This document shows, piece by piece, positions 23,276 to 33,644 of a stretch of DNA of 64,000 nucleotides. The DNA comes from Antrodiella citrinella (Eukaryota > Basidiomycota > Agaricomycetes > Polyporales > Steccherinaceae). Under the pieces are notes generated by a model that was given only the letters and a program-made list of their open reading frames with translations, did no database searches and was not told the origin of the DNA. The first letter of the stretch is position 1, and every line of letters starts with the position of its first letter. The translations under genes were made by a program, and so were the position numbers. The DNA lies in the NCBI GenBank assembly GCA_004802725.1, contig SGPM01000003.1, forward strand, positions 186,001 to 250,000, given 5' to 3'.

Positions 23276-26200
23276 TTAGACAAGCAGTCTGGTATTAACC
23301 AAAGGATGCCCGTTCAAGTAAAGCATCTTGAAGTCACTTCCATCTGCTGCCTTCTTCCGTTTGTCCACAGTATCTCGAGGTTTGTCGATAGATTGCTTCG
23401 CCGGGGAATCTTTGGAAGCTACCGCCATCATGACCTGATACGCTCCATGTCCTTCCGACACACTCATCACCTTCGATAACAGCTCTCCGTCGGTTCGACT
23501 GATGACCACCACTGCGACATCGTCCACGAGGCCAAACAATTCCTTGATTTCTTCCTCTTCAGCCGACGGATGGATAGCTCCATCCTCATCACTGAGGACG
23601 ATTACGCCCGATGCGCCCGCCAGCTTAGCGTGGATGAGCTTCTGCAGGAAAGTGCATTCCCCACGACGAGCGATGATGGCCTCCCCATCGTATTTGTCTG
23701 CATATGGCGAACACCCATGAGGGTTCTCGACCACACGCAGAAGCCGCACGCCTTCGCCGTGCCCGAAGCGGATTTCCTTGGTCGTAGGATTGGAAGGCGC
23801 AGGATCGCCGCCAAAGAGCGCCGTGTGCGCATTGATGGTGAACTCGAGGTTGTCCATCACCTCACTGCCGATCTTCGGTGGCGCACCCGCAAAATCGAGG
23901 AATATCCGCAGATTGACTTGGGATACCCTTCGCGCAGGAGAGATGATGTCGTCGAGTCGATTCTTTCCCTCCAGAGGTGCCAGAACAAGGGCAGGGTCGT
24001 CGACATAGACGGACTGACCCGTCCGGACGGCATATGGACCCACTGAAAAAATATGGTCAACGTGTGAACCCGTGTCTGCCTTCGGAGGAACTCACATTGA
24101 GTGATATCGTAGCCCCTGCCGTCAAGTCGACTAACGACATGTGCACGAATACCTGAGACGTTATGGAGGATGTATCCGTCTGCTACCGCTTCAATTTTCT
24201 CCGATGTAGGATGCAAGTCTTCTTCGACGATTTCTCCGGTTGCCGATAATATAAAATCATAAGACTGCAGGGATGGTGAGTTCAAACCCATCTTGCAAAG
24301 TGAGCGGACGCACATATAAGTCAACTTGTGGTATCTCACACCACCCATCTGGACTCCAAGAGGTAGGATCGGCGCCGGTAGATAGCAGCTGTCTAGCATA
24401 TTCGACATCTGGTCTGTACAGGATCCCGACATGGAGACCGTCTGTGTCGCTCGCACTGTTGTATGCGAATGGAGACTGGTATGCTGGGCATTGTATGTGC
24501 TCCACGCCTCGAAGCTTACGCCGGATTGCAGAAAGGCGTTTCTCGTGTTTCCGGTCCATAGTGAGTAGATGCCCTTCAGTCGTCAATACGTAATTAGAGT
24601 CGTCCGAGTGTAGAGGGTTGTCCTCATCAAATAGCAGATACAAGTACTGCACAAACATTGTGAGTGGACGAGGTCGGAAGATTCCAAAAAGTACACTCAC
24701 CTTGAGCGTTTCAGAGAGGACAAATGACTCCATACGGTCATCGCGTTTGTTCGTAGAGAGGTCACTTATTCCAGTGAGGCCACAGTCCACTTTAGCACGT
24801 TGTTCAATGTCATTGAGAATACGTTCTGTGGAATTCTTGAATTAAACTGTCAGACTGCATAACATCTGATCGTACCTCCGACATCTAAATAGAATGGGTC
24901 ACGGGTTGCGCGGTACAAGTACCAAGTGGATTCAACGAATTCTAGGGACAACGGGATAAGTCCAGAATCACGAACGAACTGAACGTACATACCCGGACGC
25001 AGCGGATATTGCAATGCAACTGCTGTCTGAAACTTCATGTCATAAACTTCAGGCAAACCCGAATGCGTTTTCCACAAGTTCCAATCTGTACGAACGTCAA
25101 CATAAGCAAGTAAAAGGTAAAAACAGCCATACTTACAGACCATGTGCGACTTGATGGCATTCTCAATATCTCCGGCGAGTACTTGAAGACCTGGCCAAAA
25201 AGCAGAGAGAGAGTCAAACGTGGCGTAGGCGACATCTCCCTGTGAAAAGTTCAGAAAATGGCAGATGTATGATCAATAGTTTTTACCGTATGTATGTTGA
25301 CACTGCGGTACTAGATTGGATGATGAGAACCAGTAAAAGAAATAGGGCGATACTCACGAACCCAAAAACCATCAGGAGAGCGAGAATAGCGCATAATTGC
25401 TGAATATGATGCTTGCCAGACATCAAGAAACTCGACTTCACCTAAGCAGGCGTAAGGTCAGAATATATCAGACGCAGACACGAGGCAGTACGCACCGCTC
25501 AGTATGTACCACTTCAGCGCATACTCGTAGAACGAATCAATCCCCGCTCCAATTGAGCTCACTTCTGGATGAAGCCATGCCTATGCAATGCCTCGTCAGC
25601 ATCGTTGGAGAAAGTATACATAGATACGTACCCCATTCCAGGTATTGATTGTATTGCCTACCAGCCCTATGGCTGACTTTCGATTCCAAAGAGCAAAGAA
25701 TGCTTTGTACGCTGCCTTCTCAAAACGGTCGTCCCCCGTCAGACGACTCAACGTACCGAACTCTAGGATGAGGGATCCGGCCCCGGCAGTACCTATCGTT
25801 ATGATTGAAATAGCGCGCCAGAGCAAAACACATTGTACGTACACGTATCGACTGATTCGCCTTGGGGTATTCCATGGCGCAAATTCAACTGCGAGCCCAT
25901 TAGAATGTGCACTGAAGACATCATTTATCTGAGACTCACACGCGCGAGAGGTATCCCTGTCGACGTTGAGAAAGCTGGCAGTAGACGCTTCCCCAGGTCG
26001 TGTGCCATATCAAGTAGCTGATTCCGGTACCAAGGAAGGTAGAAGGGGTGTCCCACTTGACTTGCAAATTGATGCCCGGACAGCAATCCGCCAAGAGCAC
26101 GGATCGTAGTCTCAAATACTTGAGGTTTGGTATTGACGTCGAACGACACCCAGTCGATAACGTTCTTGACTGCGGTGTCGAAACCTTTGGTATCGTTCAA

Positions 26201-26754
26201 TACGACGAGGGTATCTAGTGCATCTATAAGTGTTATTGAAAAATTGCCAGCCACGTCATTTGTTGCCACATTTGCTCTATGAGAACCAGTCAGCCGGATC
26301 ATTGGTGCCAGTACAGTCACTCACGGATTATGCCAATCCGGTCCTCTTCCGGTACATGACAGAGGCGCAAGCTAAATATCTTCGTTAGCTGGAGAGTTTC
26401 AAGACAAGTATCCTTCAGTACCTCATCGAGTGGGAAAGCTTAGAAAGGCACATTGATGAGAGTTGAGTCTGAGGCACCGCGCGATTCTGTGCTCACCAAA
26501 TCTCATGTAACTCGTATAACCGTGATACCACAAGTTACGGGTTCGTTCCCTGCACTCCGGACACGAACGTTAATTTTGTATCTCCATTATATGCTCTAGA
26601 ATTCTTACCGAAAAGCCAGCTTCCGGTGATTAGTCCATGCAGAAGATGCACCTGCTACTAAGACAGGAATGTCATGTCGAGACCATTGCTGAGCTTCTAA
26701 GCTGACGAGCAGCAAGGCCAGAAGAGAGCAAGGCCAATAGGCTGGCCACCTCAT
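23276..26754 (-). CDS. EDEM/Mnl1-type GH47 alpha-mannosidase-like protein with C-terminal PA domain
   Basis: A multi-exon gene beginning MRWPAYWPCSLLALLLVSLEA, a signal peptide. GH47 blocks follow in order: NLWYHGYTSYMRFAFP, LIDALDTLVVLND, FETTIRALGGLLSGH, GAGSLILEFGTLSRLTG, GAGIDSFYEYALK and a VESTWYLYRATRDP stretch. The last exons (about 23276-23850) form a protease-associated domain with RRGECTFLQKLIHAKLAGA. EDEM proteins trim mannose from misfolded glycoproteins in the ER lumen and route them to degradation. A GH47 module with a PA tail matches EDEM3-like and fungal Mnl1-like members. The ATG was preferred to an upstream in-frame TTG because it places the hydrophobic core at the N-terminus. 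Confidence 0.92.
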
Positions 26755-26989
26755 AGATGGTGGTGAAGGCACTCCAGAATGAGGAACGGAGGCCTGAGGA
26801 TGCAATGGGACGTCGTGGTGGTTGGTGCCAACTCAGTGCACATTTGCCGCCACCAGGCAGATTCCACGTCGATCAAATTCGTCCACGGTCCGGTGAGTTC
26901 GGGCGCTCCGTGAGTCTGACGACTTTGTTCTTGTCTTCAATATCCAACATCACATCCTTTCTTCTCTCTATCTTCAGTAAGCTTCAGTC

Positions 26990-28384
26990 ATGACAACTGT
27001 GATGGATATTCCAGCAGAGCTGGGTACATACATGCTGAGAGGCTGGGTTAGTTTAATTCCAATGTCTCGGGAAGACCATTCTGATCTCCGAGTTCTTAGG
27101 TCTTAACTGACACCATCTGTACCCAATGCAAGAAAATACCTTTGTTGCGCTCACCATCTGCAACTAGAAACCCCGTACCTCCGTTCTGCGTTACTTGCAA
27201 CCCGTCCGGGTCCTCAAAAACATCCCTCTCAAACGCATTGCCCTCCAAGATCTCGAGGTTACAAACAGCCTCCCAGACGAGCGCATCGACATCAGACACG
27301 ACATCTCAATCTACTGCTCCTACCGAGGTGTCCAGTCATCATGGATCTCCCGAATTTATCCCTGTAGATACGCCAGAGTCTATCCGACGCCGCCAACAGT
27401 CAGACACAGCTGCATCTGAGATCGGTAGACGTCTTCTCAAGGGTTGGGCCATGCTCGCTGATGAATGTCCTGGTCCCGATTGCTTTGGAGTTCCTTTGGT
27501 CCGTCCTCCGAAGACGGGAGGGGAGAACGATCCTCGGAAGGTGAGTGCTCCATTGGCTTCTAGTAATCTCAATTGGTAGACTAATGGGTTTTGAATCATA
27601 AAGGAGTGCGTAATCTGTGGTACCGTCTATGTAGATGAGGAAGATGCAACCGGCCCAACCGTTGCACAATTAATTGCTGTGGGCCGTCGTGAGCCGTCGG
27701 TACCGCATGTTGCACTGCCCTCTCCGCCCTCGATATCATTGACTGACACAGACTTCTCTGGGCCAAGGGTAGGTCTTTCCTTCGTTGAAATCTCGGTCTC
27801 GTACGCTAGCTGAAGCATAAATCAGATGTCATCCCAACTTGCACCAAAGGATCTCGCTGCAGTATGTCGCGTTTTTCTGAGGATCTGATCACTGATCCGT
27901 ATGGCGGCTCTCTCTCAGCCAATCCATTTCCAAACTGGAATACAGCAGCACCGGGTACGTTATACACGAGCTCGCAATGAGCCAGGCACCTAACTAGTGA
28001 TGGCAGATTCACACATTATCTTCAGACCACGCCATCGCAGCGCTGGAAGCAACTCTGCAATCGCTCGCAGAGAGATTGGGATTCTTCTCGTCCCCTCCTA
28101 CTCTCGACGTTGCTATTGTGGGGCAAATTGCCGAAGCTATGTCAAAAGTCTCGCACGCTCTGCTCAGTCTCAAGGACTTGCAACAAGCGAACATCCATTT
28201 GTGAGGCTCATGACCTGTCACATCGCCCACGAGTGCACATGAAGTAAACAGGTGGCAGATTGCTGACCTCTCGCAGCAATTCGCGCTTTTCATACGCTGT
28301 ATGAGAGCGCAAGGTACCCCTATATCTCAGCGATCCGATTCTTCGTAAAGGTCAACGTGTTCTACAGAGTACTTGATAGAATGA
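26990..28384 (+). CDS. Protein with two p27/ZNRD2-type (SSSCA1) zinc-ribbon modules
   Basis: The start is ATG 26990 (MTTVMDIPAELG), with a second in-frame ATG four codons later. The first module has YMLRGWVLTD followed by CTQC and later CVTC. The second reads IGRRLLKGWAMLADECP, GVPLVRPP and ECVICG, which is the Auto_anti-p27 (ZNRD2/SSSCA1) signature. The C-terminal exons encode helices (AALEATLQSLAERLG; AEAMSKVSHALLSLKDL). A TGA at 28202 looks like the end, but splicing from 28200 into 28252 extends the helix (WQIADLSQQFALFIRCM) to a stop at 28384. ZNRD2 homologues have been linked to kinetochore/mitosis and to tankyrase binding. The role in fungi is not settled. Confidence 0.85.
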
Positions 28385-28812
28385 ACTATCAGAAGTTCGA
28401 CCCCGTTTCATTATTGGCGCATTGTCCGGATAATGAGCTTGATAGCGGACTTTCAGCGTGTTTTGTGCAGACCTTTGCAGGGCAAGTTTGTCCGACCGAT
28501 TTCTTTCCTCTCATGCTCTTGATTTCACCAGATTCCACGCATGCTCCGGGCCACAGAGCGATGGAGCTCTTCGCTTCTCTTGTCTAGGTGCTTCTCTGAG
28601 CATGTCTGCTACAGCACCTTTCGTGCATGTCCAACATGTTGCTGCGCTGTTGTCTGAGACTTAACTGGGGCGTAGGCTGTACGACCTCGCTTGATAGTCA
28701 ATCATTCCCGCTCAACCACTTCTACCAAGTGCTGGACACTGATCCCAATCTTCCCTTCTTCAATCGTTGCATCGCTTGAACCCGGTGTCGATATCTCTTG
28801 CCACTAGCCGGA
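28385..28812. other. Intergenic stretch, no gene seen
   Basis: 428 bp between two plus-strand genes. Short frames here have no recognisable content. The distal part should carry the promoter of the gene at 28813. Confidence 0.4.
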
Positions 28813-30913
28813 ATGCATCGACCACGTTTATTCCAGACATTTAGCCGCTCAAAGGAACAGCGAGCTTCACCCGACTCCGGATACGACGAGCGGGATTATG
28901 GGTATTATAATCAATACGAACACAAGGACGAACGGGCTTCTGCCTGGCGCAAAGTCCTGTCTAGGAAACCAAGGGAAGAGTCGAACAGGGTGCGTTTCTG
29001 CAGCACGTTCACTGATATATGCACTACTAACTTGAACACGCCGCACCAGCCAGCATGGGAGGAGGAGGTTGTCGAATATCCATCTCGGGCGGCATCTTAT
29101 GCGCCTGATGCGTATTCCGCAAACTCGCAGCGATATGCCCGAGATCCATATGCCGGAGAGCATACCGATTCTCGTGCGTACATGGAAGACCGTTATGAAA
29201 ACGATCGGTCTTCCTTCAGTGACCCTGTCCCAATTGTGCAGCGAGAGAATTCTCTTACTCGTATGCGAGACATGTTCACTGATCCGAACCGCGCTTCACA
29301 TGCAGTCACCGATATCCCTCTCCCCGCCAATACCAACAGATACACTGTCGCTGATTCTCAGTCGCCAGTCGAAGTGCATAATACACATCCCTCCCGCCAT
29401 CAACCGGTCATCATAAATAACACGACGACGCATAGCGTCCGTCCGGACATGGACTACACGCATGAACTGTCGGAGCGAGCTCGCGGTAAGCGACCGGATT
29501 ATAGGAGTAGGAGGGATTCTAGTCCAGACGTGAGTCCTTCATATTTGCCGCCCTTGTTGTCGTACTCATATTCGTGTTCTTGTTTCAGAGCTATGACAGA
29601 CTTTCTAACGAGAACGAATATCCTCCTTGTGTAGTGGTTGTGGAGCGAGGTCGACATGGCAAGCCAGACAAATATTACATTATTCCGGGTGGGGCACCTG
29701 TCATCTTCGAAGATGAACACGGCAAGGAGCTGACAAGGTAAATCTCTTTAACTCAATTACTTTTCGATATTGACTCACAATGGTTTCCCTCAGGGTCGGC
29801 GACTTCAGTGGAAGATATAGACCCCAAAAACCGACGCGACCTGTCATTATCGAGGATGAGTACGGACGCGAGGTATATCGGTGAGTATTGCACTTCAGGT
29901 GGCGCATTCTGATTCAAACATACCGCACAGTATGGGTTTCGATTCGGACGACAGCTCATCTAGAAATAAAGATGGATTTTACTCAAGAAGTGGACGTCGA
30001 GACTACGATGATTATCACAGGGATGATTATAGCAAACGGTAAGGCATCTGATTCATGCGGCGATTGATTTTGCCTAATGTGACATTTCAGGAGCTATTCT
30101 AGCAGCGACTCACGATACGAGTCCTCAAGGCGACACGATGATCGTCACTCGAGCTCGCGCCGCGGTTCTCCGAGAGTATATGCGCCTGACGAGTATGCAC
30201 ATTCTAGCCGTAGTTCTCCAAGCGCATACGCTCCCGACGAGTACGCATCTTCTCGTCGTGAATCGCCCAGAGTGCACAGGCCGGAAGAATACAGCAGCTC
30301 CCGTGGTTCACCCAGGGCTTATGGTCCTGAAGAATATAGCAGCTCCCGCGGCTCACCCAGGGTCTATGGTCCTGAAGAATATAGCAGCTCCCGTCACGGT
30401 CCATCAAGAGCATATGGGCATGAAGAATACAAGAAATACAGCGACGATAGGTGAGTTCTCCAACTACTCCCATGTTATACAATGCGACTCATTCTACGAT
30501 GTCCTCAGAAATTCTTCTCGCAGGTCCGAAGGAACATCCAGGTCTACATCCCCCAAGGTCGTATACATTGACCCATCGGTGGAAAATGACAGCGGATCAA
30601 GATCTCGTGGTCGGTGAGTCTCACTTTCCATTCTGTACGAACATGGCTGACGAGACTGTGGCAACAGAAGTTCAAGTCATGCTACTCATTCGTCGTCTAG
30701 GCGGCATGGACGACGCGACCACGAAGAACGAGCACCTCACCCTGCAGATTACAATGTTGGCGGCATTCATGTTGATGAGACCCCTCGATCTGTGCATTCT
30801 CCTCGGTAAATTCTCCTGGGCGTATTTCTTTAAACCGATTGTACTCATCGTTGCATATCAGCCGCAGCCCCACTGGATCTGCCTCCTCAACTGAATTTTC
30901 TCATCACGATTGA
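28813..30913 (+). CDS. Disordered Arg/Ser/Tyr-rich protein with tandem repeats, unknown function
   Basis: The first ATG is 28813 (MHRPRLFQTFSRSK). At least seven exons can be joined to a stop at 30913. Most of the protein is Ser/Arg/Tyr/Asp-rich and probably disordered. The middle (29610-29880) looks folded: CVVVVERGRHGKPDKYYIIP followed by two similar strands, VIFEDEHGKEL and VIIEDEYGREV, which may be an internal duplication. From about 30171 to 30440 a 13-15-residue unit (xPEEYSSSRGSPRVYG type) recurs about six times. The tail is again Arg/Ser-rich and ends SASSTEFSHHD. I do not recognise a family. Arg-Ser and Arg-Gly content could suit an RNA-related or condensate role, which is speculation. 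Confidence 0.75.
30171..30440 (+). repeat. In-frame tandem repeat of about 39-45 bp, six copies
   Basis: Each copy encodes roughly SPRVYGPEEYSSSRG with variants (APDEYAHSSR, APDEYASSRRE, RPEEYSSSRG, GPEEYSSSRG twice, GHEEYKKYSD). The two middle copies are nearly identical in DNA, which indicates recent duplication within the coding sequence. Confidence 0.8.
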
Positions 30914-31063
30914 GCCGGCCTCAAGTTTTTACACATGTACCTTCATTAGTTGTCATGTATGCCACATGCATTTGTATGCATTTGTTATGCATTCTCGCCG
31001 TACACTTGTTTATGCATCACGTCTTTTCTCGGATTGTACGGAAACGGTTGCACATGTAAAGCT

Positions 31064-32290
31064 TCATCCTGTACCACGGCCTCGTCCACGTCCACGTCCT
31101 CTCCCCATAGTTCTTCCTCTTCCACTATCTCTTCCACCACCTCTGCCTCCTCCTCTCCCCCGACCTCGCCCACCGCGGTTCCTGCCTTCGGCTCTCGACA
31201 TGGTCTCGAGCTCATTCCTGCCAAGTTTCAGAACACCTCCGCTGAAATTTCCAACGCCCATCCGTAATCCTCTCTCCCTCTTTCTCTTTCTCTTGTCAGG
31301 TTTTGCCGATTCATCCTCATACAGCTGCTTCAAGGCAGGGTGGTAGTTGCCCACTTCCTTTGCCTGTTGTATTACTTGGCTCAGATGCACATTCCGTTCC
31401 GTAATAATATATAACTCACCTCGTTCAGGGCTTTCTTATTGCGTTCGTCCTGTTTTGCGAGCATACCGTCTCGAACTCGTTTGGATGCGTGATTTCGCTC
31501 GGCCACACGAACAGACTTCTCCCCTTTCCCCAGTTTCACGTGTCCTGCGACTTCGAGGACGCGACCTGCTAATGCTTTCCGTCGTTTTGCGGGCTTGATA
31601 TCGAGGTCTGGGTTGAGCGATCCTGAAAGAAGTTGGGTGTGTACCAGATGATGCAGGAGTGCGTCGTTCTGGAGATTCGAGCTGACGAGTATCATTAGGT
31701 TGCGTTGTATAAGATTATGCAGAAAGCCGCGTACATATCAGTTTCTTCTTCCGAGTCATCCTGATCAATTGCCCCGGATTCTTTGATAGTCTTCCCAAGA
31801 TTGGAGACCTTAGATGACTGTACATAGCTTGATTCAAGACAATAACAAGACAGACGAGACAGGCTCACCTACCATGAATGCCTTGAGTTGCGCTTTTGAC
31901 ACGGTAGGGCCAGCCAGAGCCGTTTTGTCCTTTACATCCGTAAACACGATGACGTCCGGCTGACGTGGTATATCATCTATAAAAGAGTCAATATTAACCT
32001 GATAGACATGCAAAGGATTACACACTATGTCCCGCCTCTCCTGGCTCAATAGCATCGTCAGCTTCCAACTCAGCATCAGACGAGGAGCCTCCAAATCCTG
32101 TCCATTCCTCAAATTCCTCAGTCGATGCGACGACCTTCCTCTTCTTTCCAGATATCCTTGAAGGTCCGGGAGATGTTTTCCGCTTGGTCCCGAGCGCACT
32201 TGTATCAAATAGACCTAAGAATTGTTGCCCGTGCGCATCTAGGATGCGCTGCAGCTCTTCCTTGTCGTTGTAGTCTTCTGCGACCGACAT
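31064..32290 (-). CDS. FAF1: Faf1-like ribosome assembly protein (C1orf131 family) with RG-rich tail
   Basis: The start exon begins MSVAEDYNDKEELQRILDAH. Further exons give PDVIVFTD, SKAQLKAFMSSKVSNL, then a conserved block ALAGRVLEVAGHVKLGKGEK followed by RVRDGMLAKQDERNKKALNE, KEVGNYHPALKQLYE and GLRMGVGNFSGGVLKLGRNE. This order matches yeast Faf1 and its relatives, needed for early processing of pre-rRNA in the 40S pathway in the nucleolus. The final 40 residues are almost only Gly and Arg (RGRGRGGGRGGG), which I do not know from Faf1. Divergent from the DUF7719 gene with 205 bp between. Confidence 0.85.
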
Positions 32291-32495
32291 ATGTATGGCT
32301 CAAACTCCAGAAACGAGAGTCGGGAGCTGAAGGTATTGGGTGAGTCACCGTGAGCGTTGGGAAGTCAAAAAGTCAAGATCTACGATGATATTGATCGCAT
32401 GACGGCGGACACAATGAGCGCTTATATCGTCACGTCCTTCTTACTTGGAATTCTACCGTGACATTCACGACTCTACCTCGAACGTACAGACTAGG

Positions 32496-33295
32496 ATGGC
32501 CAAAAAGCGAAAACCTTCTCAAGTGCCTACGTCTGACCAGAAGGGTCTTGTCGACATCTCGGAGGACGAACAATGGCGAATCATCAAGGAAACAGGCATC
32601 CTCGAGCAAGTACCAGGAGCGCAAGCTGCTGCGGCACGCGACGAGGAGCAACTGCTCTCGCCGCTCACTGAAGAGCTCTTCGCGGCTTTGTCACTCATCA
32701 TACCACACTGCTTTCTTCTATTAATGATGGAGTTGTGAGTACAATGCTCTGTTGCGTTGAAGTCTACTCACGAGACCTGCTAGTCTGATTCATTACCAGT
32801 ACGGGCGACGACCAACGATGGGGGTTATACTGGAGAGGATGCTTCCGGGTATCCCAAGTACGTACTTGATTATAACATGCATGCAACTGTACTGACATGT
32901 GCTACTAGTCATCTCGTTATTTATATTCTACAGTAAGCTGTTACCATGCTGTTACCATGCTCTTCAGCGCCCTCACTGACGTGTCACCGTTAACAGCGAA
33001 TCGATACAAGCAGACGCGACTCGTACAAGCGGGTCTCTTCCTCCTCTCCGTCCTTAGTTCTGCTCGTCTAGTATGGATCGTCAACCGGGCATCCTATCTA
33101 GTCAACATAAAGCAGGTATGGGACCCTCCAAAGTGCGTTCCAATAATTTGCTGACCGACTGACTGGGCCTAGGCACCTCCGCTCGCTACGCTGGCTGTAT
33201 ATGCTACAGTTCAGTCGGACCTATTGCCTGCTTTTTTGAGTCTCGTCGTAACAGGATTTTGGATTCGGTATACTGGTCTGAAGATATTCTTCTAA
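32496..33295 (+). CDS. DUF7719-type fungal membrane protein
   Basis: Five exons encode about 195 residues. The soluble N-terminus has the conserved SEDEQWRIIKETGIL stretch. Four likely membrane segments follow: LFAALSLIIPHCFLLLMME, the short ISLFIFYTNRY, LVQAGLFLLSVLSSARLVW, and a C-terminal LLPAFLSLVVTGFWIRYTG. The order fits the uncharacterised fungal DUF7719 proteins. The start is the ATG giving MAKKRKPSQ; an upstream in-frame TTG was ignored. Function unknown, location probably ER or another internal membrane. Confidence 0.78.
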
Positions 33296-33644
33296 GTTGG
33301 AGGATGGACAGACCATTGCTTATAGGATACAAAATAGACATTACATATTCTTTTACTGCTACATGGTATTGGATTGAGATACAGGAAAGATCCGAGANAG
33401 ATTGTNANATATACGCTCGAAAAGAAAAATAACATGTCAACACAGTTCTTGTAGAAAAGTCCGAAGACGCAAGAAGAGTGTGAGAGATAGTGGTATNNCT
33501 CGTTTGATGTATGCTCGAGAATACGCCATGACATGGACTGGGAGCTTGAATCCAGATGGCACCTTCTACGAGCAAAAGATGGTAGGAAGAGAGACGGACA
33601 AGAAAAACGGGTATCACGCGTGGTGAGAGTATGCGGACGTCATG
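33296..33644. other. Convergent 3' region, ambiguous bases begin
   Basis: 349 bp between converging genes, with single Ns from 33398 onward. It presumably holds 3' UTRs. No gene seen. Confidence 0.4.

Noticed and set aside
26539..26550. GGGTTCGTTCCC, a tRNA T-arm look-alike.
   Set aside because: It lies in a GH47 coding exon (antisense of ERTRNLW). No acceptor stem, anticodon arm or A box fits around it.
28202..28204. TGA as the stop of the double zinc-module gene.
   Set aside because: A GTGAGG donor overlaps it, and splicing to 28252 continues a clear amphipathic helix; kept only as a possible alternative.
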